In this document: one piece after another, positions 6,976-13,582 of the stretch
How positions within the stretch are numbered: the stretch's first letter is position 1
Layout of the letters: the number at the start of each line of letters is the position of its first letter
From: Omnitrophica WOR_2 bacterium RBG_13_41_10
GTDB lineage: Bacteria; Omnitrophota; Gorgyraeia; Gygaellales; Profunditerraquicolaceae
Length of the DNA: 16,070 bases
NCBI GenBank assembly: GCA_001805465.1
Contig: MHGH01000021.1
Span: 6,461 to 22,530 of the forward strand
Reading direction: 5' to 3'
Position numbers and translations under genes: made by a program
The notes under the pieces: generated by a model
Database searches by the model: none
What the model was told of the DNA's origin: nothing
What the model saw: the letters and a program-made list of their open reading frames with translations, nothing else

Positions 6976-7310
6976 CCTCTTAATCTCCGAATCTTAGTAA
7001 TATCAAAAGTGCCGTATTTCTCATAAAGTCTGATGGCAATAGCCACGATCAATGCCGTAACTGCCAAACCAATAACAATAGAAGTTAAAACTAAAGCCTG
7101 AGGTAGAGGATCGACCATATTGGAAATTGTCTGATCCTTAGCTAATATAGGTGCGCGGCCATGCATACGAAAACCTATCAAAACAAAAAATAGATTCACC
7201 GCGTACTCCACAATCCCCAAGCCAATAACAATTTTAATAATATTTCTCTTTCTTAATACACAGTAAAGCCCGATGCAAAATAAAATAAAACAAAGAATAT
7301 ATTCTATCAT
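6972..7310 (-). CDS. Mrp antiporter subunit C-like (MnhC/MbhG, NuoK family)
   Basis: A 112-residue protein with three membrane helices, the NuoK fold. Residues 31-45 (LGIVEYAVNLFFVLI) carry the intramembrane Glu35 typical of NuoK/MnhC. The signature DPLPQALVLTSIVIG (67-81) identifies it as MnhC-type and not the respiratory NuoK. It passes conformational or proton coupling between core and antiporter subunits. Its start overlaps nothing upstream: an 81-bp spacer, mostly a palindromic element, separates it from MrpB. Downstream it overlaps MrpD by 4 bp. Confidence 0.94.
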   Translation of the reverse strand: MIEYILCFILFCIGLYCVLRKRNIIKIVIGLGIVEYAVNLFFVLIGFRMHGRAPILAKDQTISNMVDPLPQALVLTSIVIGLAVTALIVAIAIRLYEKYGTFDITKIRRLRG

Positions 7311-7330
7311 TCCTTTTCTTCCAGTCCTTT

Positions 7331-7401
7331 ATCCCGTTAAAAATACCTCTATTATTCAATAATAGTAACGGTTGCCTTCGGCAACCTATTTTTAACGGGA
7401 T
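7331..7401. repeat. 71-bp palindromic element with two internal hairpins
   Basis: Perfect 15-bp inverted terminal arms (ATCCCGTTAAAAATA at 7331-7345, TATTTTTAACGGGAT at 7387-7401) enclose two hairpins. One is CTATTAT-TCA-ATAATAG (7349-7365) and the other GGTTGCC-TTC-GGCAACC (7370-7386). Almost every base is paired, so RNA or extruded DNA would form a three-way junction. The right arm contains the last codons and the TAA stop of the MrpB-like gene, so the element has either supplied that end or co-evolved with it. It is the only substantial interruption in an otherwise overlapping run of genes. It could be a MITE/REP-like element or an mRNA-processing or stability element; there is no U-run, so a standard terminator is unlikely. 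Confidence 0.8.
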
Positions 7402-7832
7402 TTAAATAAAATTAACACCGCAAATATGGCAAATAGCCCTGCCCCTACTTTAAGGGATATGGCAATATTACATAAAGGAATAATCCCCGCACTGAATAAT
7501 GCGAAAGGGGTGCCCTTGTGTAAGAAAAAATTAAAAAAGAAATATCCTCCTAAAAACCCCAATAATGCGATTGACAAAAACATTAATGCCCCCAGGCTTT
7601 CTAAGATTGAACTGGCTGCCTGACTGAGTTTTTTTAAAGCTGCCTCTTTGCCAAAGGCAAGCATTAAATGGATAAAAGAAAGCGCAATAATTACTCCGCC
7701 AGCAAAACCGCCACCGGGGCTCACATGGCCGTGTAAAACAATATAAATTCCATAGAGGAGAATAAGACCTACAGTAAGCCGTGTAATCGTTTTAACAATC
7801 AGAGTCATGCCTACTTCTTTTTTATTTTTCAT
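7392..7832 (-). CDS. Mrp antiporter subunit B-like (MnhB/MbhF)
   Basis: A 146-residue protein with four membrane helices. The family hallmark HGHVSPGGGFAGG is at residues 34-46 between the first two helices. The C-terminus ends in ...LILFKSR, with the last codons and stop lying inside the palindromic element 7331-7401. The start at ATG 7832 overlaps the preceding MrpA-C-like gene by 11 bp. It is part of the Mrp-like arm, with no catalytic residues of its own known. Confidence 0.94.
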   Translation of the reverse strand: MKNKKEVGMTLIVKTITRLTVGLILLYGIYIVLHGHVSPGGGFAGGVIIALSFIHLMLAFGKEAALKKLSQAASSILESLGALMFLSIALLGFLGGYFFFNFFLHKGTPFALFSAGIIPLCNIAISLKVGAGLFAIFAVLILFKSR

Positions 7833-8343
7833 TGATTCTGCCTACTCTTCTTATTACGGCTAATACTCCCATTACCGCGGTAAAAAGAATGGTTGCTTCC
7901 CCTAAAGTATCATAACTTCTAAAATCTAAAATTATTGCCGCAACTATATTGGTTGCTCCGGTTTTCACTAACCCTTTATCGATATATTCTTGGGCTACTC
8001 TCATTATCGGTTGACCAAAACGGGGCAATTCTGGTAAGGCAAAATAGGCGAAGATTAAAAATAGAGCAATAAATAATAATGTAGAGGCGGTATTAAAAAA
8101 CCAACGCCCATCTCTTACCAAAGGCAGGTCTTTATTTATGGTTGCGCGTATAAGTATAATAAGGCAGAGAATTTCGACAACCAGTTGAGTTATGGCTAAA
8201 TCCGGTGCCTTTAAGATTAAAAAAGCCAAAGATAGCCCCAAACCGACCGCACCTACCGCAATTACACTCGAAAGCAAGTCTTTAATCTGAACTGCCGCGA
8301 TTGCCGCCAAAACCATAAATAATAAAAGTAATTTTAGTTCCAT
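7822..8343 (-). CDS. MrpA C-terminal-domain/MbhD-MbhE-like subunit (DUF4040)
   Basis: A 173-residue protein starting at ATG 8343, where TAATG fuses the stop of the NuoL-like gene with this start. The longer open frame to 8391 is rejected because it would lie inside the upstream gene and prepend a non-family 16-residue leader. Residues about 1-75 are the MbhD/DUF4040 part (KAPDLAITQLVVEILCL, matching the MrpA C-terminal signature). Residues about 85-173 are the MbhE-like part, with a periplasmic-type loop and final helix (DFRSYDTLGEATILFTAVMG). In canonical Mrp both belong to the C-terminus of MrpA; here they are a separate gene, while the NuoL-like part is encoded just upstream. It structurally links the antiporter-like subunits. 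Confidence 0.92.
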   Translation of the reverse strand: MELKLLLLFMVLAAIAAVQIKDLLSSVIAVGAVGLGLSLAFLILKAPDLAITQLVVEILCLIILIRATINKDLPLVRDGRWFFNTASTLLFIALFLIFAYFALPELPRFGQPIMRVAQEYIDKGLVKTGATNIVAAIILDFRSYDTLGEATILFTAVMGVLAVIRRVGRINEK

Positions 8344-10010
8344 TATCTTAAAAGAAGATAAAATAATCCTATCATACCTAACAAACACCAAGTCAGATAT
8401 GTAGGTAATACCCCGTTATGTAGATATTGGAATATCCCCGATATATAGAATATAAATTTCTTTCCTTGTTCATAGATGTCAAAGAAACCGGCTTCCGCCC
8501 TTTTATATATTGTGCTTAATAACCCCAGTTCTTTGACAGTATTATAAAATTCTGTGCCTGTCGCTCTGTTTTCTGCGAAATCTGTTATTTCGCCACCCAC
8601 AAAAGTAGCGTCTTGGCGTATATTAGGCCTTAACCCTTTTAGCTTAAATATCAAAAGGCCTAAAATCAAACCAGCGATAATAAGCAAGGTGGATAATCCG
8701 GCATACCAAATTCCGATAAAAGTAACATCCTTTATAACTGGAAATATAAAGTATTTAAGTGGAATTTGAAATGCAAATACGCCGAATATTATACAAATAA
8801 TTGCCAGTATCAAACAAGGAAGCCACATTGTCCAACTTACTTCGGTGTTCGGTTTTCGGTTTTCGGTTTTCGGTTGACCGAGAAAGGTAGCATGGAGTAG
8901 TTTCATAAAACTGGCGAGGGTAAGGCCTGAACCAAACATTGCCGCCACTAGACATACAATGCTCACTATCTGGATGCTGGATGCTGGATGCTGGATGCTA
9001 GAAATTAAACCTTGATAAACCATCCATTTGGAGACAAAACCATTAAAAGGAGGAACGCCTGAGATAGAAAGACTGGCGATCAGACAAGAGACATAAGTAA
9101 TGGGCATTAATTTGCTCATCCCTCCTAATTCATCAAGTTCAGATGTCTTTGTGCGGTATTCTACATTGCCAGCGCTCAAAAACAAACAAGACTTATATAC
9201 GGCATGATTAAGCATGTGAAATATTCCGCCAGCAATACCGATGGGATTACCAGTTCCTATACCTAAAACCATATATCCTACCTGCGAAACCGCATGGTAA
9301 CCCAATAGCCTTTTCATATTGTGTTGGACTAAAGCCATCATTACTGCGGCGATAATGGTGAGAGCGCCGATAAGCATAAGAAATACATTCATTGCCTCAT
9401 TCATCACAAATAAATCTAAGGAAATCCTTGCCAAGAGATAAATACCTAATAACTTATCTAAGGAAGCGGGTAGAAACGCTACAACGGGCAGAGGTGCGGA
9501 TTTGGCGCAATCAGGAATCCAGGAATGAAAGGGCATGGCTCCTGCTTTAGCAAAACAGGCAATAGCTAAACATAAATAAGCGATAATAGATGCTGGATGC
9601 TGGATGCTGGATGCTGGAATTTTAATTTTGTCCATTTGGAAAGTACCTGCCAGATAATAAATTATAGCTATACCTAATAACATCAAAGCATCCGAGCCGC
9701 CTACAATAATAAAAGTTTTTTTAGCCACTAAGTTTGACTGCTCATCTCCCATATTAATAAGCAAATACAAAGTTAAACCCAAAAAACCCCAGAAGACCAA
9801 AAGTAAAATGAGATTGTTAGAAAGTATGGCTAATATAGATACAATTGCTGTTAAGATAATATAGGTATAATACTCAAAAGACCTGGGCCTGGCTTTCATA
9901 AACCCGAAAGAATAAATTATAATTAAAACAGAAAATAAGCCTACGGCTAGAGCCACAAAACCGTTTAAGGCGTCTAATTTAAAATATGGGTATAGATAAT
10001 TGATATTCAT
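8343..10010 (-). CDS. NuoL/HyfB/MrpA-N-like membrane subunit of group 4 hydrogenase, with heptamer-repeat insertions
   Basis: A 555-residue, about 14- to 16-helix proton-conducting-transporter family member. The family core is PFHSWIPDCAKSAP (160-173) with Lys155 before it and Lys186 in PASLDKLLGIYLL. The lateral helix-5 glutamate seen in NuoL/M (motif FWE) is replaced: residues 72-79 read VFWGFLGL, with Gly75 at the expected Glu. The hydrophilic C-terminal domain (467-535, FVGGEITDF...) and final helix resemble the HyfB/HycC and MrpA group. Three stretches (residues about 132-142, 336-347, 379-390) are encoded by tandem heptanucleotide repeats and fall in predicted loops. The gene begins in a 4-bp overlap with the PhoU-like gene and ends in TAATG overlap with the MrpA-C-like gene. 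It may act as a spacer or ion-path subunit; whether it still translocates ions is uncertain. Confidence 0.9.
   Translation of the reverse strand: MNINYLYPYFKLDALNGFVALAVGLFSVLIIIYSFGFMKARPRSFEYYTYIILTAIVSILAILSNNLILLLVFWGFLGLTLYLLINMGDEQSNLVAKKTFIIVGGSDALMLLGIAIIYYLAGTFQMDKIKIPASSIQHPASIIAYLCLAIACFAKAGAMPFHSWIPDCAKSAPLPVVAFLPASLDKLLGIYLLARISLDLFVMNEAMNVFLMLIGALTIIAAVMMALVQHNMKRLLGYHAVSQVGYMVLGIGTGNPIGIAGGIFHMLNHAVYKSCLFLSAGNVEYRTKTSELDELGGMSKLMPITYVSCLIASLSISGVPPFNGFVSKWMVYQGLISSIQHPASSIQIVSIVCLVAAMFGSGLTLASFMKLLHATFLGQPKTENRKPNTEVSWTMWLPCLILAIICIIFGVFAFQIPLKYFIFPVIKDVTFIGIWYAGLSTLLIIAGLILGLLIFKLKGLRPNIRQDATFVGGEITDFAENRATGTEFYNTVKELGLLSTIYKRAEAGFFDIYEQGKKFIFYISGIFQYLHNGVLPTYLTWCLLGMIGLFYLLLR
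8841..8875. repeat. Heptanucleotide tandem repeat TTCGGTT x5 inside the NuoL-like gene
   Basis: Five consecutive 7-bp units (TTCGGTG once, then TTCGGTT four times on the plus strand; AACCGAA on the coding strand). They encode the hydrophilic stretch QPKTENRKPNTEV (residues 379-391) in a loop between helices. Seven-base units cycle through all three frames, giving a 7-residue period (ENRKPKT) with no stop in any of the six frames. Such arrays resemble the short tandem heptamer repeats described in cyanobacterial genomes. Confidence 0.9.
8971..8998. repeat. Heptanucleotide tandem repeat TGGATGC x4 (copy 1) inside the NuoL-like gene
   Basis: Four perfect units of TGGATGC on the plus strand (GCATCCA on the coding strand). 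They encode ISSIQHPASSIQ (residues 336-347) in the loop after the SKWMVYQGL segment. The unit has no stop codon in any frame on either strand. The same heptamer array recurs about 600 bp away at 9589-9616. Confidence 0.92.
9589..9616. repeat. Heptanucleotide tandem repeat TGGATGC/GATGCTG x4 (copy 2) inside the NuoL-like gene
   Basis: Four perfect units of the same heptamer as 8971-8998 (written here from GATGCTG because the phase differs), with two extra bases of a fifth. They encode PASSIQHPAS (residues 132-141) in a loop before the AYLCLAIACFAKAG helix. The reading frame is preserved on both sides. Confidence 0.92.
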
Positions 10011-10627
10011 TGTAAATCCGAAATATTCTTGGCGATTGCCTTAGTATGACGGGAAATCTGCGCGGTGAAATCCAATAGGTTCAAGAACATATTGCAGGCG
10101 CGCGGCAGGCATATCCCGTCAATGAGCCTCTTTGAGTGGTTATCCCTGTATTGCTGAACTAGCTTATCCACGTGGTCTTCTGTATTACATAAAATCCGCC
10201 TGGCAAAATTCTTATCGTTCATCCTTAATGCCTTCTCCGCATCCTCAAGCTCAGTCTCAACTACATTATACATATGCTTATACTCATCCCAGGCATCATC
10301 GCTAAAAAGCAATTTCTCCTCTATCTTTATCTCAATCCTCTCAATCATATCCTTGATATAATCACCGATCTCTTCTAAATCCGCAACTATATTAGTCATG
10401 AGCATAATATTTTTTTTATCAACAGCGGTTACCTTGCCCTTGGATATATCTACCAAGGACAATGTAAGCGTACCCTCCATTTCATTGAGCCTCTGTTCAT
10501 CTTTTAATACACCGGCTAAAATCTCCAAATCGTGTTTCATAAATCCATCGAAGGTATTTTGCAACATAGATAGTGTAAGTCCCGCCATTTCATTTATCTT
10601 CTCTCTTAGGGAAGTTAAATCTTGCAT
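10007..10627 (-). CDS. PhoU-like/DUF47-type helical protein in the hydrogenase operon
   Basis: A 206-residue soluble protein, predicted almost entirely alpha-helical, in the PhoU/DUF47 size range. The first half carries a recognisable PhoU metal-site-like motif, DLEEIGDYIKDMIERI (residues about 88-103). The second half has the corresponding but degenerate LLDFTAQISRHTKAIAKNI (about 183-201). PhoU-family proteins bind metal ions and modulate phosphate transport or signalling; DUF47 relatives accompany other transporters. Here it sits between the large subunit gene (13-bp overlap) and the NuoL-like subunit (ATGA overlap), so it is cotranslated with the complex and is probably a regulator, assembly factor or accessory subunit of it. 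That role is inference; a phosphate role is unsupported by any pst gene nearby. Confidence 0.75.
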   Translation of the reverse strand: MQDLTSLREKINEMAGLTLSMLQNTFDGFMKHDLEILAGVLKDEQRLNEMEGTLTLSLVDISKGKVTAVDKKNIMLMTNIVADLEEIGDYIKDMIERIEIKIEEKLLFSDDAWDEYKHMYNVVETELEDAEKALRMNDKNFARRILCNTEDHVDKLVQQYRDNHSKRLIDGICLPRACNMFLNLLDFTAQISRHTKAIAKNISDLQ

Positions 10628-11820
10628 TTATCTCCTCCACCTAAATCCTTTCTTAACTTCTCTGTCTTTTTCTGCGACAGTTTTATTAGGTCCCAACCGT
10701 TCATAATCTTTTTATTGGTAGCGCTGTTCAAAACTGTCAATCTTTCTGTACAGCAATAGCAAGGATCAACCGCTGCCAAAGTAATTGCTGCATCAGATAT
10801 AGTGCCGCCTACAGCCGCAATTTTATTGGAGGCTACATTCATGTAACTCGGAGCGCGGATTTTATGCCTGATTGGTTGATTTGTACCGTCGCTTCTTACA
10901 TAGTGAAAACATTCACCCCTGGGCGCCTCAACCCGGCCTATGCCTTCTCCGGGTGGTATATCCTTTATATTAGCATCAATTTCGCCTTTGGGCATCTTAT
11001 CTAAACATTGGCGAATAATGCTTATTGACTCATACAACTCTAAGATCCGAACTATTGTCTTGGCAAATATATCGCCATCTTTTTCTAGAATCACATTCCA
11101 ATCTACTCTATCATAAGCCCCGTAGGGGTCATCTTTTCTTACATCTATATTTATCCCCGAAGCTCTAGCCGTAGGGCCCACAACACACCAGTCAATTGCC
11201 TGCTGTTTGTTCAGAATACCGATGCCCTTAAGCCGCGCCTTTATTACGGGGTCATCCATTACTGCGCCTTTGAACATATCCACTGCTGGAAGTAAATCAT
11301 CAAGCGCCTTCTTTAATATGGGGATATCTTCATCTCTTATATCCCTGCGCACACCTCCGATTTTCATCATTGCATAGTGGTTACGATTACCGGTAATCAT
11401 TTCGAACATATCTAGTATTGGTTCTCGATAACGCCAAGACCACATCCAGACCGTATTATATCCAATAAAATGCCCGGCCAGGCCCAACCAGAGTAGATGG
11501 CTATGAAGCCTCTCCATCTCTGCGATGATAGTGCGTATAAAAAGGGCTCTTTCAGGAACTTCTATCTTTGCCAAATCCTCCATCGCATTAACATAAGCAA
11601 AAGGATGGGAAGTGGAACAGATGCCACAGATGCGCTCAACTAAGAATGTTACCTGATCAAAATGTTTATGTTCGGAAAGTTCTTCAATCCCGCGGTGCAT
11701 ATAACCGATAACGATATCAATGTCAATTACCTTCTCTCCTTCTACATAAAGCCTAAAGAACTCCGGCTCTTCTTGTAAAGGATGATATGGACCTATGGGT
11801 ACAATAACTTTATGACTCAT
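10615..11820 (-). CDS. Group 4 [NiFe] hydrogenase large (catalytic) subunit, NuoD/HycE/EchE-like
   Basis: A 401-residue protein. The N-terminal Ni-Fe ligand motif is RICGICSTSH (Cys65, Cys68) and the C-terminal one DPCYCCTER (Cys354, Cys357; Arg360), so all four cysteine ligands of the Ni-Fe centre are present. This makes it a true hydrogenase and not a complex I NuoD. The gene lacks the N-terminal NuoC fusion of HycE; a separate NuoC-like gene precedes it, as in Ech and Mbh. After Arg360 there are 41 residues (starting LTVLNSATNKK) resembling the cleaved tail of HycE, to be removed by the protease encoded at 3172-3636. The reaction is 2H+ + 2e- to H2 at the cytoplasmic face of the membrane. 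It overlaps NuoC-like by 4 bp and the PhoU-like gene by 13 bp. Precise group 4 subgroup is not assigned. Confidence 0.95.
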   Translation of the reverse strand: MSHKVIVPIGPYHPLQEEPEFFRLYVEGEKVIDIDIVIGYMHRGIEELSEHKHFDQVTFLVERICGICSTSHPFAYVNAMEDLAKIEVPERALFIRTIIAEMERLHSHLLWLGLAGHFIGYNTVWMWSWRYREPILDMFEMITGNRNHYAMMKIGGVRRDIRDEDIPILKKALDDLLPAVDMFKGAVMDDPVIKARLKGIGILNKQQAIDWCVVGPTARASGINIDVRKDDPYGAYDRVDWNVILEKDGDIFAKTIVRILELYESISIIRQCLDKMPKGEIDANIKDIPPGEGIGRVEAPRGECFHYVRSDGTNQPIRHKIRAPSYMNVASNKIAAVGGTISDAAITLAAVDPCYCCTERLTVLNSATNKKIMNGWDLIKLSQKKTEKLRKDLGGGDKCKI

Positions 11821-12245
11821 TGTCGGTGCCTTAGAGGATATTTACCTTCCGGCCATTCTTCAGCCAGTAATAATCGCTTTAAATTCGGATGGCCAATAAA
11901 GTTAATCCCTAACATTTCCCACATTTCGCGCTCAATCCACTCTGCCGCTGGAAATAGGGGCGCTAGAGAATCTATCTCGGGCTTTTTCTTATCTTCAATT
12001 AAAACACGCAGAGAGATAATCTCGCCGGTCTGATCAAAACTAAAATGATAAAGTATCTCAATGCCAACTGGTGAATCTTGCCCTGTTGCAGTAGCGAATC
12101 TTAATTTAAGCTCCTTAAATAAAATATTGGCTATTTCTTTTAAATCCTGCGGTTTAACAGATAGATACATTCTCTTGGGTGAATGTTCATACCGACTAAT
12201 TATCTTATCCCCTAACCTCTCCTTAATCTCATCTATTATGGGCAT
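11817..12245 (-). CDS. Group 4 hydrogenase NuoC-like subunit (EchD/MbhK-like)
   Basis: A 142-residue soluble protein. The C-terminal signature of the 30-kDa complex I subunit family is clear: EREMWEMLGINFIGHPNLKR (residues 105-124), then LLLAEEWPEGKYPLR. It carries no cofactor in the known family and packs against the large subunit to stabilise the core. It overlaps its upstream partner, the small subunit gene, by 1 bp and the large subunit gene by 4 bp. Confidence 0.92.
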   Translation of the reverse strand: MPIIDEIKERLGDKIISRYEHSPKRMYLSVKPQDLKEIANILFKELKLRFATATGQDSPVGIEILYHFSFDQTGEIISLRVLIEDKKKPEIDSLAPLFPAAEWIEREMWEMLGINFIGHPNLKRLLLAEEWPEGKYPLRHRQ

Positions 12246-12670
12246 TATTTTTGACCTCGCAGTTTCTTTATCAACTTTACTACCCCCGCGATTATTGCTT
12301 CCGGCTTAGGCGGACAACCCGGGATATAGGCGCTAACCGGGACTACTTCATCCACAGCACAGGGACTATTATAAGAATCCTTGAACATAATCCTTCCGCA
12401 GGCGCAGTTACCCACTGCCACCACCAAACAAGGCTGGGGTGCTTGATTATAAATTCTTTTTAGCCTTTCCTTGGTCTTATAATTAGGCACTCCGGTAACC
12501 AAAAGCACATCTGCGTGCCTGATGCTTCCCACCAAGGCTATCCCAAACCTTTCTACATCATGGCGGGGCGTGAGAACATCCAGAACCTCGATATCACAAT
12601 TATTACAGGGAGAGCAGGCTGCATGAAATACCCAGATAGATTTGGTCAGTGCTTTTAATTTAAGGTTCAT
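12245..12670 (-). CDS. Group 4 hydrogenase small subunit (NuoB/EchC/MbhJ-like)
   Basis: A 141-residue protein. Cysteines for the proximal [4Fe-4S] cluster are visible: CNNC (Cys22, Cys25), GNC (Cys89) and GCPPKPE (Cys119). Additional Cys19 and Cys91 lie beside them. The SPCNNCDIEVLD motif is typical of the NuoB family in group 4 hydrogenases. The subunit lacks the distal and medial clusters of larger uptake-type small subunits and has no Tat signal, so it is cytoplasmic-facing. It receives electrons from the Fe-S relay and passes them to the Ni-Fe site. It starts directly at the stop of the NuoH-like gene with no spacing. Confidence 0.95.
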   Translation of the reverse strand: MNLKLKALTKSIWVFHAACSPCNNCDIEVLDVLTPRHDVERFGIALVGSIRHADVLLVTGVPNYKTKERLKRIYNQAPQPCLVVAVGNCACGRIMFKDSYNSPCAVDEVVPVSAYIPGCPPKPEAIIAGVVKLIKKLRGQK

Positions 12671-13582
12671 TTAATATCCTAGTCCTGCCAATATAACCGC
12701 CGCACCAGCCAAGAAAGTCATTGGTCCCCAAAAAAACCTCAATGCCTGATCAATCCGTAGGCGCGGATTAGTATTTTTAATCAAGATAATTATTACTAAC
12801 AGTAATATATACTTAAGAACTATAAATAAAGGGCTCAAATCTTTCCCTAAGAATAAAATAATCAAGAATAACGGCATTGTATAAAGTAAAACTGCCTTTG
12901 TCAATTTAAAGATGGCTAAAGGAAGCCCTGAATATTCGATTAATACCCCTGCCATAATCTCTTGTTCTGCCTCAGGCATATCAAATGGTACAAAGCCCAA
13001 CTTTGCCTGCATACAAAATATAGCCACTATAAATGCCAGTGCTCCAGACCAAGAAAAAAGATTTGAGCCAAAATTTATCTGATGATTCAAAATTTGGCCT
13101 ATCTCTATAGCACCTTTGGATTTAAGGATAATAGCAACTACGGATAATATAAAAGGTAATTCATAACCTAAAACCAGCTTCATCTCTCGTGATGCGCCTA
13201 TTGAAGCTAAGGGATTCCTAGAAGAAGCAGCGCCGACTATTATTGCTATTGCCGGAATAACTAAAAGATAAAGGACAACAATAAGATCACCCATAAAGCT
13301 CTCTAAAGGCAAAATGACACTCTTACCCAAAATCGTGGTAACTAAAATTAAACTTAAAAGACCCAAGTAAGGAGAAATTAAGAAAGTTAATTTTGCCCCT
13401 TCCGGAACGATAGTCTCCTTGCCTAACAATTTTACAATATCAATGAAATTTTGATACCAAGGCGGGCCTACACGCCACTGGATACGGGCAGTAACTTTTC
13501 TATCTATCCAACCTGCAATTAATCCTATGCATGCACTAAACAAAAAACCCGGAAATATCAGATAGTTAAATAATAATTTCAT
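12671..13582 (-). CDS. Group 4 hydrogenase membrane anchor (NuoH/HycD/EchB/MbhM-like)
   Basis: A 303-residue integral membrane protein with about 8 helices. The family signatures are present: ERKV-like WIDRKVTARIQWRVGP (residues 25-40), GASREMKLVLGYELPF (129-144), and FVPFDMPEAEQEIMAGVLIE (197-216) with its acidic residues at the membrane interface. This is the conserved coupling subunit that connects the Fe-S/Ni-Fe core to the ion-translocating arm. It overlaps the preceding ferredoxin gene by 4 bp. Length is normal for the group 4 hydrogenase form. Confidence 0.95.
   Translation of the reverse strand: MKLLFNYLIFPGFLFSACIGLIAGWIDRKVTARIQWRVGPPWYQNFIDIVKLLGKETIVPEGAKLTFLISPYLGLLSLILVTTILGKSVILPLESFMGDLIVVLYLLVIPAIAIIVGAASSRNPLASIGASREMKLVLGYELPFILSVVAIILKSKGAIEIGQILNHQINFGSNLFSWSGALAFIVAIFCMQAKLGFVPFDMPEAEQEIMAGVLIEYSGLPLAIFKLTKAVLLYTMPLFLIILFLGKDLSPLFIVLKYILLLVIIILIKNTNPRLRIDQALRFFWGPMTFLAGAAVILAGLGY

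Noticed and set aside
8344..8391. Longer N-terminus for the MrpA-C-like protein
   Set aside because: ATG 8343 forms a TAATG junction with the upstream gene and starts at the family's expected N-terminus.
8755..8955. Small minus-strand frame rich in ENRKPKTEHR
   Set aside because: It is an out-of-frame reading of the heptamer array 8841-8875, which is open in every frame by its unit sequence.
8841..9616. CRISPR array
   Set aside because: The repeats are contiguous 7-bp units with no spacers and lie inside a conserved coding gene.
10615..13582. Respiratory complex I (Nuo) core
   Set aside because: The NuoD-like subunit has all four Ni-Fe cysteine ligands, and the operon holds a hydrogenase maturation protease, so this is a hydrogenase.
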